Shown one piece after another: positions 8,091 to 17,338 of a DNA stretch of 41,206 bases. This DNA comes from Chitinophaga pinensis (GTDB lineage: Bacteria; Bacteroidota; Bacteroidia; Chitinophagales; Chitinophagaceae): positions 1-41,206 of the forward strand of contig CAMCMP010000026.1 of NCBI GenBank assembly GCA_945876095.1, read 5' to 3'. Numbering within the stretch: position 1 is the stretch's first letter; each line of letters begins with the position of its first letter. The notes beneath the pieces are model-generated. The model did not search any database. It was not told where the DNA came from and saw only the letters and a list, made by a program, of their open reading frames with translations. The translations under genes were made by a program, and so were the position numbers.

Positions 8091-9839
8091 TTATTTTTTA
8101 TCAATAGATGATTTCATTATTGCACTGGTAAGTTTATATACTTTACCATCTGCCTTGGTTAGAATATACAAGTCACCGTTGATGTCTTTACCAAAATGTA
8201 GATCTACTCGATCACTCCCACAAACTTCTTTTAATGTTTTTGGTTGATGGTTTATTGTTATTTTCCACTCTTTAATTGTAGCCAAATTACCTTGTTTAAT
8301 ATCAGCAACCTGCGTATAAAATAATCGGCCTGATGGAATATCCCCAAATAAAAATTTCCCTTTTAATGCGGGTATATCCTTTCCCCAATACTCAACTCCA
8401 CCTGAAATAGCTTTGCCTTCATCATGATCAAACGCTACTACTAGATAGGTGATTTTATAAATGCTGTCATTTGATGGGAGAGGGTACACGGTACCTATAT
8501 TATTTTTTATATCAGCAGTAAGAAAATTCCCCTCTCTTATTGGCCAGCCATAATCATTACCAGGTTGAATAAGATTGATCGATTCTATATTTCCCTGTCC
8601 AATATTACTAACCAGCATGTCGCCAGATTTTGTCCAAGTAATGCGATGCGGATTTCTAAAACCATAGGCATAAATTTCTTTCAATACATTTTTGTTATTG
8701 CTATTTACGAATGGGTTATCAGAAGGAATACCATATTTTCCATTGCTGCTATTTTTACCTGTTGGATCGATACGTATAATGGTCCCCCAAATTTTTTCTT
8801 TACTATGTACTATAAATTCGTATCCTTCTTCCACACTACCACCATCTCCTAAACCAATATAAAGCATTCCATAATCTTTATTTCCAGGTTTACTGAGAGG
8901 ATTAAAAATTATTTCTTGAATACCATGATTCACTTTTACGAAATTGATTCTTAGTAATTCTCGGTTGGTTCCTGTAAAAGAATCTTCATTGATATGATTG
9001 GTTTTCCATTCTGTTATTACCCATTGCAAATCAGATCTCATTGAATCTGCATAACTAAAGTCTGGTTTTCCTGAACCCTTTATTTCAGAATGGGTAGTGT
9101 AGAATAGTCCATTATTTTGAAAACTAGGATGAAAGGCAAAGCTTCCTAATCCCGACCCAAGTCCTGGGTTATTCATGAACTTAGGTTTAAGTTTTTGAAT
9201 ATCTAAATAAATAATTGGATGACCATTCTTAATCTTATATAATTTTCCCTGTAGATCATTGATAAATAAATTCCCCGAAGCTGGTTGAAAACCTAGTTTG
9301 GTTATTCTAGCTAGCGGAGGCTTTTTTGCCGAAGAAGGTATTTGTGTAAAAGGCTCTAAATTTACTAGAAGGTTTGAAAGTGCAATCGTATCTGGGATGG
9401 GATTGGATAGTCCCTTTTCATTATTGTTTTCTATAGCAGCATCTGTCTTTTCCTGAGATTTAATATAAACATAGATTGCATGAAGTTCGTCACTACTGAA
9501 CCCCTCAAAAGCTGGCATTACTGCTTTTTTATATTTATTAAAAACCTTAACGGCCCTTTCATCACTAGAACTTATAAGCCGCTTTGAATTTTTTATAAAT
9601 TGTACGATCCACTCTTCTGATGCAAAAGCGGTAACTCTGCTTAATTGCGGACCAATGCCATCTTGTTTAAAATTATGACAGCCACTACAGTTTGCATTAA
9701 AATTTTTTTGACCTTTTATATTGATTGACGTATCATTTACTTTTATATAATTACCATAAGACTCACTCATTTGACAACTATTAAAAAGATTGAGTAAGCT
9801 TAAGATTAGTATTGAAAGGTGAAGTTTTCTTTTTTTCAT
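8091..9839 (-). CDS. Lipoprotein with cytochrome c and PQQ-dependent sugar dehydrogenase domains
   Basis: I choose ATG 9839 over an upstream in-frame start at 9884, since MKKRKLHLSILILSLLNLFNSC is a lipoprotein signal with lipobox cysteine 22; the product is 582 residues. A cytochrome c domain has heme motif CSGCH at 51-55 and a candidate axial Met in VMPAF. The remainder is the glucose/sorbosone dehydrogenase propeller, with family motifs GIQEIIFNP, LYIGLGDGG, GTIIRIDP, YAYGFRNPHRI and GNDYGWPIREG. Family knowledge: soluble aldose or aldehyde dehydrogenation with PQQ, electrons passing to cytochrome. Here the acceptor heme is fused to the enzyme. It would be membrane anchored in the periplasm or cell surface. 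The start codon faces the amine oxidase gene across about 125 bases. Confidence 0.87.
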   Translation of the reverse strand: MKKRKLHLSILILSLLNLFNSCQMSESYGNYIKVNDTSINIKGQKNFNANCSGCHNFKQDGIGPQLSRVTAFASEEWIVQFIKNSKRLISSSDERAVKVFNKYKKAVMPAFEGFSSDELHAIYVYIKSQEKTDAAIENNNEKGLSNPIPDTIALSNLLVNLEPFTQIPSSAKKPPLARITKLGFQPASGNLFINDLQGKLYKIKNGHPIIYLDIQKLKPKFMNNPGLGSGLGSFAFHPSFQNNGLFYTTHSEIKGSGKPDFSYADSMRSDLQWVITEWKTNHINEDSFTGTNRELLRINFVKVNHGIQEIIFNPLSKPGNKDYGMLYIGLGDGGSVEEGYEFIVHSKEKIWGTIIRIDPTGKNSSNGKYGIPSDNPFVNSNNKNVLKEIYAYGFRNPHRITWTKSGDMLVSNIGQGNIESINLIQPGNDYGWPIREGNFLTADIKNNIGTVYPLPSNDSIYKITYLVVAFDHDEGKAISGGVEYWGKDIPALKGKFLFGDIPSGRLFYTQVADIKQGNLATIKEWKITINHQPKTLKEVCGSDRVDLHFGKDINGDLYILTKADGKVYKLTSAIMKSSIDKK

Positions 9840-9964
9840 TTTGGCAGATAGTTTTTTAATTATAATTTTAACAATCTCATTCATTAATTAAAGTCTGATT
9901 TATTTTAGAATTTAAAAATAGGCTATATATTTATTAAAATATCAATCATTAAGTTTTGTATATT

Positions 9965-11299
9965 ATGAATAAACGACAATTTTTAAAGCAGTCAGCTTTG
10001 CTTTCAATAGGAGGAGTGTTTATCCCTTCTTCTTTTTTAGCTTCCTGCACCAAAGAAGATCCTTTAGCTGGTGCTAGCTATGGTGGTAAGGTTTTGATTA
10101 TTGGTGCTGGTGCCGCGGGACTTTATGCTGGATATATATTAAAATCAAAAGGAGTTGATTTTGAAATTTTAGAGGCATCCTCTAGTTATGGAGGTAGATT
10201 AGGAAAATTGACCAATTTTGCAAAGTTCCCAATCGATCTCGGAGCACAATGGCTTCATGGAAAAAAAAGTACCGTTGGTGATTTAGTCAGTAGTTCTAAT
10301 ACAAAAATTACTCTAGACAATAGTGATTCCAAATATTGGTATAATAATAAATTAGTAACTCAACTACCCAAAAGTATCAATATTTTTGAAGGCGACAACC
10401 TACCTGACGTTTCTTATAAAGATTTTGCAATTCAGAAAGGGTTGGGTAATGACTATAAATATATTGTCGAAAATATTGCAGGTGATCAAGGTGCTTCGGC
10501 ATCTAAACTTTCCGTCTATTATAATAACCTTGAGGAAAAAAACTGGAGCTCAGGCGATGATGACTATAAATTTCAAGAAACTTATTATGACCTTATTGAT
10601 AGTCAAATTGCTAGTGCTGTAAAAAGTAAGATTCAACTTAGTACGATCGTAAAAAAAATTGATTATACTCAAACAAAAATTGTTGTAACAGATAACAATA
10701 GTAAAACTTATACTGCCGACAAATTGATCATTACAGTTCCAATAACTATTCTTCAATCGAGCGATATACAGTTTGTTCCTGCTTTGCCTACCGATAAAAT
10801 AACGGCATTTTCTAAAATTGGAATGGGGCCTGGAATGAAAGTATTTATGAAATTTTCTAACAAATTCTTTGACCAGAATATTATTGGTGGAACTATTTGT
10901 GCAGCCTACGCAGATGAAAGTGTAGGAAAATCAGAAACTGATAATGTACTACTTGCTTTTGTTATGGGTGACCAAGCTGATTATTTAACTTCGTTAGGAA
11001 CAGATAAGGCTATCGCGAATGCTTTATTGCAGGAATTAGATTCTATGTATAATGGGAAAGCTTCTGCAGCTTTTATTGCAGCCCATGTTCAAAATTATAC
11101 CACCAATCCCTTTATTAAAGGGGCCTATTCATATAGTACCATTGGAATGGGAGATGCTAGAAAAATTGCTGCACAATCAGTTGATAAAAAACTTTTTTTT
11201 GGAGGAGAAGCTATGAATATTAATGGACATCATCAAACGGTTCATGGTGCTGTTGAAACAGGATATAGAGAAGTAGTTAATATTTTCAATTCTATTTAA
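9965..11299 (+). CDS. Exported FAD-dependent amine oxidase (flavin monoamine oxidase family)
   Basis: The start is taken at ATG 9965, three codons inside a TTG-led open frame. The 444-residue product begins MNKRQFLKQSALLSIGG, a Tat-like or lipoprotein leader lacking a twin arginine, and has a lipobox-like LASC at 25-28. The FAD site GAGAAG (47-52) and the downstream glutamate in FEILEASS are clear, followed by GGRLGKL and IDLGAQWLHG of the amine oxidase family. The C-terminal FAD-contacting segment reads FFGGEAMNINGHHQTVHGA. The family oxidises primary or secondary amines to aldehydes with peroxide release. Polyamine, aromatic amine and other substrates are all possible. The lipoprotein sites on this and the facing propeller gene suggest a shared periplasmic location. 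Confidence 0.87.
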   Translation: MNKRQFLKQSALLSIGGVFIPSSFLASCTKEDPLAGASYGGKVLIIGAGAAGLYAGYILKSKGVDFEILEASSSYGGRLGKLTNFAKFPIDLGAQWLHGKKSTVGDLVSSSNTKITLDNSDSKYWYNNKLVTQLPKSINIFEGDNLPDVSYKDFAIQKGLGNDYKYIVENIAGDQGASASKLSVYYNNLEEKNWSSGDDDYKFQETYYDLIDSQIASAVKSKIQLSTIVKKIDYTQTKIVVTDNNSKTYTADKLIITVPITILQSSDIQFVPALPTDKITAFSKIGMGPGMKVFMKFSNKFFDQNIIGGTICAAYADESVGKSETDNVLLAFVMGDQADYLTSLGTDKAIANALLQELDSMYNGKASAAFIAAHVQNYTTNPFIKGAYSYSTIGMGDARKIAAQSVDKKLFFGGEAMNINGHHQTVHGAVETGYREVVNIFNSI

Positions 11300-11392
11300 A
11301 ACTGTGTTCTTTTATGAATTTAATATGGAAATAAACTTGGGCTATTCTTCATTATCTTTAATTTTACAAGGGTCATTTAAAAGATAATCTGT

Positions 11393-12031
11393 ATGTTTTA
11401 TTTTATCAAAACTCCCAAGTGGGTAATGAAGTTTTTTTCTAAATGTGTTTGGGAAATACCTTCACAAGATAAAATTATTTATCTGACATTTGATGATGGG
11501 CCTCATCCAGAGGCTACCTCCTTTGTATTGGATACTTTAAAAGAATACGGTGCTAAAGCTACTTTTTTTTGCATTGGAAAAAATGTAATTGATCAGCCGG
11601 CCCTTTATGAAAGAATTATTACTGAGGGGCATGCAGTTGGAAACCATACCTTCAATCATCTCAATGGATGGAAAACTGCTGATTCTGTTTACATGGAAGA
11701 TATAGCTAAAGCAAAAAAATACATTGACTCCTCTCTTTTTAGACCTCCTTATGGGAAAATTACTCCTTTTCAGTTGAGGCTTTTAGCAAAAGAAAAATTT
11801 AAACTTACGCCAATAATGTGGACAGTTTTGAGTGGCGACTTTGATGTAAATCTTTCAAAAGAAAGTTGCTTACTAAATGTTTTAACAACAGCTCGTGATG
11901 GATCAATTATTGTATTTCATGATAGTCAAAAAGCATTTGTAAATTTGCAGTTTGTATTACCGAAAGTTTTAAATCACTTTGAAAAGGAAGGATTTCGTTT
12001 TGAAAAAATTGTTATTGAAAAGTTTGATTAG
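11393..12031 (+). CDS. NodB-type polysaccharide deacetylase
   Basis: A 212-residue carbohydrate esterase family 4 domain. Visible active-site elements are TFDDGPHP (residues 32-39, with the catalytic base and metal Asp), the HxxxH metal pair in NHTFNH (His85 and His89), and RPPYGK (117-122); the later FHDS histidine probably completes the site. These enzymes remove N-acetyl or O-acetyl groups from chitin, peptidoglycan or other polysaccharides. The N-terminal FIKTPKWVMKFF segment is not a convincing signal peptide, and the same short form without an export signal is common in Bacteroidota. It is separated from the amine oxidase by 93 bases and is followed by a strong terminator. Confidence 0.9.
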   Translation: MFYFIKTPKWVMKFFSKCVWEIPSQDKIIYLTFDDGPHPEATSFVLDTLKEYGAKATFFCIGKNVIDQPALYERIITEGHAVGNHTFNHLNGWKTADSVYMEDIAKAKKYIDSSLFRPPYGKITPFQLRLLAKEKFKLTPIMWTVLSGDFDVNLSKESCLLNVLTTARDGSIIVFHDSQKAFVNLQFVLPKVLNHFEKEGFRFEKIVIEKFD

Positions 12032-12064
12032 TTGGTTGGAGAATGGATTGATGGCCCATTTAAA

Positions 12065-12098
12065 AAAGAGGGCCTGGGTAGAAACCCTGGCCCTCTTT
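12065..12098 (+). terminator. Intrinsic terminator after the deacetylase gene
   Basis: A ten-pair stem AAAGAGGGCC / GGCCCTCTTT continues through a T-T mismatch into GGGT / ACCC around an AGAA loop. The plus-strand tail is only a short T run, while six A residues on the other side would give a better U-tract on the minus strand; the flanking genes are both plus strand. Confidence 0.75.
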
Positions 12099-12232
12099 AA
12101 TCCGTACCCTATGAAAACTTATGCAAGTTACTTAATTGTGTTCAATATTGGCCCGTAATTTATTTAAATGATATTTCGATTTTAATAAATTAAATTTCAT
12201 TTTAATATATTTTTTATTATTTAAATTTTAAG

Positions 12233-13000
12233 ATGTACTTAGTTGATACCCACTGCCACCTTTATTCTGAAGAGTTTGAATTAGATCAAGAAGCAGTTCT
12301 GCAGAGGGCTTTTTCCGAAGGAATTAAAAAATTTTATCTTCCAGCAATCGACAGTTCTGCTATACCAGCTATGCTTGCGTTGGAAAAAAAATTTCCAGGA
12401 AAATGTATGGCAATGATGGGTCTGCATCCTTGTTATGTAAAGGAAAATTTCCAACAAGAGTTAATTGTAGTAAAAGAATGGCTGAGCAATAGAATTTTTT
12501 CTGCCGTAGGGGAGATTGGGCTTGATTATTATTGGGATAAAACTTTTGCAGTTGAGCAAGTAATTGCTTTCAGAACTCAAATTGAATGGTCAATTGAATA
12601 TAATCTGCCTATTGTGATTCATACGCGTAATGCAATGCAGGAAACGATTGAAATTGTTAAAGAGTATGTGCCGAAGGGGGTAAGAGGTATTTTCCATTGT
12701 TTTAGTGGAAGTTATGAAAGCGCTATTGAAATTATTAATGCTGGTTTTTATCTAGGAATAGGCGGTGTAGTTACGTATAAAAATGCTGGATTAGTGGATG
12801 TTCTTTCTAAAATTGATCTGCAGCACCTTGTATTGGAAACAGATGCTCCTTACCTTTCTCCAGTTCCGTTTAGGGGAAAAAGAAATGAGAGTAGTTATTT
12901 AAAATATGTTGTTGAAAAGTTGGCTGAGATTAAAAACTGCTCTATGGAATCTGTTGCAAAGATAACTACTCAAAATGCTGAAAAAATATTCGGCTTATAA
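12233..13000 (+). CDS. TatD family metal-dependent hydrolase
   Basis: A 255-residue TIM-barrel hydrolase with the TatD metal-binding set: DTHCH at residues 5-9, the glutamate in AVGEIGLDYYW, the histidines in IVIHTRNA and IFHCFSGS, and the aspartate in LETDAPYLSP. TatD proteins are magnesium-dependent DNases, and some act as D-aminoacyl-tRNA deacylases or in DNA repair. The length is normal for the family. It is a stand-alone gene between the deacetylase terminator and tRNA-Ser, with an AT-rich leader (12099-12232) in which I see no clear regulatory element. Confidence 0.93.
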   Translation: MYLVDTHCHLYSEEFELDQEAVLQRAFSEGIKKFYLPAIDSSAIPAMLALEKKFPGKCMAMMGLHPCYVKENFQQELIVVKEWLSNRIFSAVGEIGLDYYWDKTFAVEQVIAFRTQIEWSIEYNLPIVIHTRNAMQETIEIVKEYVPKGVRGIFHCFSGSYESAIEIINAGFYLGIGGVVTYKNAGLVDVLSKIDLQHLVLETDAPYLSPVPFRGKRNESSYLKYVVEKLAEIKNCSMESVAKITTQNAEKIFGL

Positions 13001-13012
13001 GGTTCGAAACTG

Positions 13013-13020
13013 TATTTTTG
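13013..13020 (+). promoter_or_regulatory. Candidate -7 promoter element for tRNA-Ser
   Basis: TATTTTTG exactly fits the Bacteroidota -7 consensus TAnnTTTG and lies about 90 bases before the tRNA, just after the tatD stop codon. No clear TTTG element is found 19-21 bases upstream, so this is tentative. Confidence 0.35.
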
Positions 13021-13109
13021 CCATCCCGAAAAGCTGTAGGTTTTGAGATTAATTATTTCATATTGTCTTTAATTATTATTTGCAGAGATTTCGAAATAAA
13101 GTATTAACT

Positions 13110-13199
13110 GGAGATTTGTCCGAGTGGCTGAAGGAGCACGCTTGGAAAGCGTGTAAACGGGTAACTGTTTCGAGGGTTCGAATCCCTCAGTCTCCGCCA
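13110..13199 (+). tRNA. tRNA-Ser(GGA)
   Basis: The acceptor stem GGAGATT (13110-13116) pairs with AGTCTCC (13189-13195), with one G-T pair. The anticodon loop TTGGAAA carries anticodon GGA, which reads UCC and UCU serine codons. A long variable arm and the TTCGAAT T-loop are present, both expected for a class II tRNA-Ser. The discriminator G (13196) and an encoded CCA (13197-13199) complete the 3' end. Confidence 0.97.
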
Positions 13200-13201
13200 A
13201 T

Positions 13202-13240
13202 AAAAAAGCAAACAATTGATTAAAAATTGTTTGCTTTTTT
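13202..13240 (+). terminator. Intrinsic terminator after tRNA-Ser
   Basis: A perfect 16-pair stem (13202-13217 with 13225-13240) with a seven-base loop ends in six T residues, three bases after the tRNA CCA. The symmetric A-run and T-run let it work on both strands. Confidence 0.9.
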
Positions 13241-13334
13241 ATTTCTGATTATAAACTATTTTATCTAAAGCTTCGTTTATGAAATCAACTTTAAATACTT
13301 GACGATATATTGTTTGTCCATTAAATTGTATTTT

Positions 13335-15791
13335 TTATTTATTCTTGATAATCCAAATCTCCGCTACCTGTGTACCTCGTTCTCCTTCACCATCTACTTT
13401 TAGTCCGCAGGTAAATGTCAATCTTATTTTTCCATCCTTAGTAATTTTTGTAGGAAGTGGAAATTCTACCACTGGTTTTTTACCCATTCTTATAAATGGA
13501 TGAATCTGAACTCCATCTGCCATTAATTGAACGCTGGATCGAAACCTTCCTGTATAAGAAATTCTAATCAAGTAACTTCCTTCAGGATCTAAAGAATCAT
13601 ACTCCATTTCAAGAGGGGTTTCATACAAAGTATTTATCTGATTCATCCAAGCGAGTGGTGTAGTTTTTCCTTCAAAACCTTTGGCTACAATTTCATGAAC
13701 CCAATCTACTCCTGTTAAGCCAACTCCAAAGCTAACTCTTGGTGATTCAAGGCTACTAGGATCTTCTTGCCATGTTTTTTTAGCAATGATTCTTTTCCAT
13801 GATTCTGGAGAGCCCATATTGTCATAAAAGCCTCCTGGCCCTGGATCTGCTCGGTGCAAAATATTTTCTAAAGCTTGGTCACGATCCGACTCATTGGATA
13901 GTTTTGAAATATTATTTAATTGTTCAATTAACCAGGGAGAATCATTTAATGGTATATCGATGTTGTCAATAAAGTTTCCTCTTCCACTAGCAGCATGATG
14001 TTTTTCAATAGTAAGTTGAGCCCCAAAACTTCTATATAAAGAATCAGCTAATGCAATACATCTTTCTCTTAATTCTGGAGATACCGTTTCTGAAATCGCT
14101 TTATTTAAAATATTTTTTGCTTCATTGATTGCGTCAATCGATTGCCCTTTTTTTCGAGATTCTAATTTGTTTTTGGCTAATCTTTCTAGATTTATTTCAT
14201 ACACAAGACGACGTTGAATATAAGCATCAAAATATGCGCGAATAAGACCACTTTGGAATCTTGGATTGGATAAAACCTGAGGAGAGGCATTTTTTTCCAA
14301 TCCCTGCCATTGTTGTAGGGTTTGTTGAACGGATGAATTATTAACGAATGCCCCTCTTAAAGTTTTTTCTAATGCTAGTATCGATTGGGCTATGTCATCT
14401 TGATAGGAGTAACCTATAAAATAATTTGCATAGTCACGAAGTGTTTTTAATGCATTAGTTTTTGGATTCCAATCTTGATCACTCCAAATGAATTTATTTA
14501 CATCATCATTGGTACCTTCAGAATAACTTATACTTCCTTGCGCTAACTTGGCATAACGATTATGAATAAATTTCTCATCGGTTGGTCTGGGATTGATGCT
14601 TTCTCTTCCAAGGGTCATGGCCAATGCAAGATCTAAGTTGGGAATAGGATATTGAGACGAAAAATTATGGGTGATATCTGGATATAGTCTGATAGGAATC
14701 TTAGGATTAATTTTCTTTTTAACTTCCTCTAATGTTTCCTTAATCCATGGACCATATACTACTCCTCCAAACCAAGGATATTGTTTGTTGACATGTTGAT
14801 AAAACTGTGCATACCATTTTTTACTTGGTTTAAATGCTTGAGGCGAAACCCAAATTTTTGCCTTGGGGTGATACTTGATCAGTAATTTAGCTTCTTTTGC
14901 TAGCCAATCAAATAATTCATCCGGTTCTAAATCTCCTGGATCTCCTCCCGGTACAAAGAGTGCATCTAATTTAGGTACTGTTCTAAAAACGATTTCTCTT
15001 TCTTCTAACTCCGACTTGATAGATTCAGCAGTCGAATATGTTTTTGCCATATTTGGATACCACATCCACACATCAAGACCATAAGAGGCACAGATTCGAG
15101 ATTGTTCTTTAATCATTTCAATTGCTGGCAATTTCATATGAACGCTCGTAGAATCATCATCTGTGCGAGGAGGCATTATTTCTATGCTATTGGCACCAAA
15201 AATCGCTAAGTCACGAATGTATTGATCGTATTGAGCAACCGACCAAGCGTCGTAGGCATTGGTTTTAGGTCTGTAACCCAGTTGATGTCCACGAATGGGA
15301 TAAGCAGGAGAGGAGGAAAGTTGAAAATTTGCTTGGATAAATAGTTGATTAGAGAGAATTTTCATTTCCCTCATTACTTTTCCTATTCCATATAAGCAAC
15401 CTCTATCATCATTACCTAGTATGATTAATTGGTTGCCTATAAGTTTTATTTTATAACCTTCTTTTCTAGTTTTTTCAAGTTTTGATAATTCATCTCTTTC
15501 TGAAATAGTAAGTGATTGAATACTCGCTTCAGTTAAAATGATTACAGTTTGAGCTGCTTTATTGCTAGATATATTTTGGTTGATAGGCAGATTGATCTGA
15601 CTTCTTTTAAATATTTCTTCTTGAAATACTTGAGCTGCTTTTTTCAACTGATCGGAAGATCTTTCGTTTATTTCAATCGAGACAGGGTGTAATTCTGTCC
15701 ACTGTGAAAATCCCATCAATGGCAACAAAAGTCCTGCTATAATTTGACAAAATAGGAGGTACTTAATAATTTTTTTAGAAGTAATTTTCAT
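13335..15791 (-). CDS. Secreted alpha-glucuronidase-like glycoside hydrolase
   Basis: An 818-residue exported protein with a signal peptide (residues 1-29, cleaved near GFSQ). Residues about 33-150 form an alpha/beta domain like the N-terminal domains of GH20, GH67 and GH84 enzymes (AQTVIILTEAS, GNDDRGCLYGIGKVMREM). A TIM barrel begins at YPIRGHQLGYRP (~164) with IFGANSIEIMPP and YGLDVWMWYPN on successive strands. FVPGGDPGD (279-287) lies at a strand end and its acidic residues are the best active-site candidates. A helical segment and a beta-sandwich C-terminal domain follow. The layout matches proteins labelled alpha-glucuronidase-family hydrolases in Bacteroidota, but I cannot identify a catalytic pair with certainty, so substrate and CAZy family are open. 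The gene stands alone, with no SusCD pair in view. Confidence 0.7.
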   Translation of the reverse strand: MKITSKKIIKYLLFCQIIAGLLLPLMGFSQWTELHPVSIEINERSSDQLKKAAQVFQEEIFKRSQINLPINQNISSNKAAQTVIILTEASIQSLTISERDELSKLEKTRKEGYKIKLIGNQLIILGNDDRGCLYGIGKVMREMKILSNQLFIQANFQLSSSPAYPIRGHQLGYRPKTNAYDAWSVAQYDQYIRDLAIFGANSIEIMPPRTDDDSTSVHMKLPAIEMIKEQSRICASYGLDVWMWYPNMAKTYSTAESIKSELEEREIVFRTVPKLDALFVPGGDPGDLEPDELFDWLAKEAKLLIKYHPKAKIWVSPQAFKPSKKWYAQFYQHVNKQYPWFGGVVYGPWIKETLEEVKKKINPKIPIRLYPDITHNFSSQYPIPNLDLALAMTLGRESINPRPTDEKFIHNRYAKLAQGSISYSEGTNDDVNKFIWSDQDWNPKTNALKTLRDYANYFIGYSYQDDIAQSILALEKTLRGAFVNNSSVQQTLQQWQGLEKNASPQVLSNPRFQSGLIRAYFDAYIQRRLVYEINLERLAKNKLESRKKGQSIDAINEAKNILNKAISETVSPELRERCIALADSLYRSFGAQLTIEKHHAASGRGNFIDNIDIPLNDSPWLIEQLNNISKLSNESDRDQALENILHRADPGPGGFYDNMGSPESWKRIIAKKTWQEDPSSLESPRVSFGVGLTGVDWVHEIVAKGFEGKTTPLAWMNQINTLYETPLEMEYDSLDPEGSYLIRISYTGRFRSSVQLMADGVQIHPFIRMGKKPVVEFPLPTKITKDGKIRLTFTCGLKVDGEGERGTQVAEIWIIKNK

Positions 15792-16341
15792 TTTATATTA
15801 TTTGAGGTTCTGTATCATTTATAAAAAATCGTTCAATAAATTAATTGATTTTATTTTTTTAAAGATTTTTTTGATAAAAATAGTAGTTAACTGGCAGACT
15901 CAATTTCATCAAGAGCCAACTCTTTATTCGATTAAGTAAGTCTTTCAAGTTATAGAAGTTTGAACACTTAGCCAATTTTCCTTTAAATCTCCTTCATTTA
16001 AAATTATTAAAATCTATAGGCTGTATTTTAAATAACAATTTTTCTGGAACTCAGCATTTAAGTAAATCGTAAAAAGGCAGTCCAGTTTTTCTCGTTTTGC
16101 TCTAATTCACCAACTGAGGTTTCCTTTCAAATCTGCTAAAATATAGTTGTCTCTATTTTTTTATCGATTTTATAGGTATTTGGGAAGAGAAATTGGATAA
16201 AATAAACTTAATTTGTACATTGAAATATCCAAGATTAGGAAGATTGAGACAGATTTAATTTTTATATTTTTTAAGTTAATATACCTTCCAATAAATCTTA
16301 TTCTGGACTATATTTTGGAAAATGAATATTAATAAACCTCG
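15792..16341. other. 550-base gap between divergent genes
   Basis: The stretch between the glycoside hydrolase start and fcl holds no supportable open frame, RNA or repeat. It must carry both divergent promoters: a one-mismatch -7 element (TATTTTTA, minus strand, about 15877-15884) could serve the hydrolase, and TATATTTTG at about 16310-16318 could serve fcl. Neither is exact. Confidence 0.4.
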
Positions 16342-17292
16342 ATGAATCTAGATAGTAAAATTTATATTGCAGGCCACAGGGGTATGGTAGGATCGGCTAT
16401 TTTTCGAGCTCTGAAAGCCAAGGGTTTTCAAAATATTATATTTCGAACTTCTGGGGAACTTGATCTTAGAAATCAGCAAGCTGTTGCCGACTTTTTTGCT
16501 TTTGAAAAACCTGAGTATGTTTTTATGGCTGCAGCAACAGTTGGAGGAATACTTGCTAATAGTTCCTACCGCGCCGATTTTATTTATGATAATTTAATGA
16601 TTGAAAGTAATATCATTCATTCGGCTTGGGTGAATAGTGTTAGCAAGTTGATGTTTCTAGGTAGCTCTTGTATTTATCCAAAATTGGCTCCTCAACCCTT
16701 AAAGGAATCCTATTTATTAACGGGAGAATTGGAGCCATCGAATGAATCCTATGCAATTGCAAAGATTGCAGGTATTAAATTATGTGAAAGCTACCGAGAT
16801 CAATATGCCTGTAATTTTATCAGTGTGATGCCAACTAATTTATATGGTTACGGTGATAATTACGATTTAAAAAGTTCGCATGTGTTACCAGCTTTGATTC
16901 GAAAATTTCATGAAGCAAAAATTAATAATCAACCTTTTGTGAAAGTTTGGGGAACTGGCAAACCCAAGCGAGAATTTTTATTTGCGGATGATCTGGCCAA
17001 TGCATGTTTATTTTTAATGAATACCTACAATGAAAAAGAATTAGTAAACGTTGGGACTGGTGTGGATTTGAGTATTGGTGAATTAGCAAATGAAATTTCC
17101 TTAATAATTGGATATGAAGGTCAGATTAGTTGGGATAGCAGTAGACCAGATGGTACTCCTCGAAAATTGTTGGATGTGTCCAAGTTACGTTCACTAGGTT
17201 GGGAGGCAAGTGTTTCATTGCAAGATGGAATCAAACTTGCCTATGCAGATTTTTTGAACTCAGTTTATTCAAAAACATCAGTAATTTCTTAA
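16342..17292 (+). CDS. fcl: GDP-L-fucose synthase
   Basis: A 316-residue extended SDR that epimerises and reduces GDP-4-keto-6-deoxy-D-mannose to GDP-L-fucose using NADPH. The cofactor motif GHRGMVGS (residues 11-18), the catalytic serine in GSSCIYP, the YAIAK motif (SYAIAKIAG) and [10 protein letters not shown] are diagnostic for this enzyme. [12 protein letters not shown] near residue 210 is also characteristic. The length is normal. It is followed after 46 bases by gmd, which makes its substrate, so the two form a GDP-fucose operon. The order is the reverse of the common gmd-fcl order. GDP-L-fucose would feed fucosylated surface glycans or exopolysaccharide; no glycosyltransferase is in view. 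Confidence 0.96.
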   Translation: MNLDSKIYIAGHRGMVGSAIFRALKAKGFQNIIFRTSGELDLRNQQAVADFFAFEKPEYVFMAAATVGGILANSSYRADFIYDNLMIESNIIHSAWVNSVSKLMFLGSSCIYPKLAPQPLKESYLLTGELEPSNESYAIAKIAGIKLCESYRDQYACNFISVMPTNLYGYGDNYDLKSSHVLPALIRKFHEAKINNQPFVKVWGTGKPKREFLFADDLANACLFLMNTYNEKELVNVGTGVDLSIGELANEISLIIGYEGQISWDSSRPDGTPRKLLDVSKLRSLGWEASVSLQDGIKLAYADFLNSVYSKTSVIS

Positions 17293-17338
17293 ACGATTTT
17301 TTAAAACCGAACGCTAAAAATTATAAAAACTATCATCA

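Noticed and set aside
10386..10756. Open frames in both other orientations within the amine oxidase gene
   Set aside because: They lie in conserved coding sequence and show only low-complexity Ile/Leu-rich composition.
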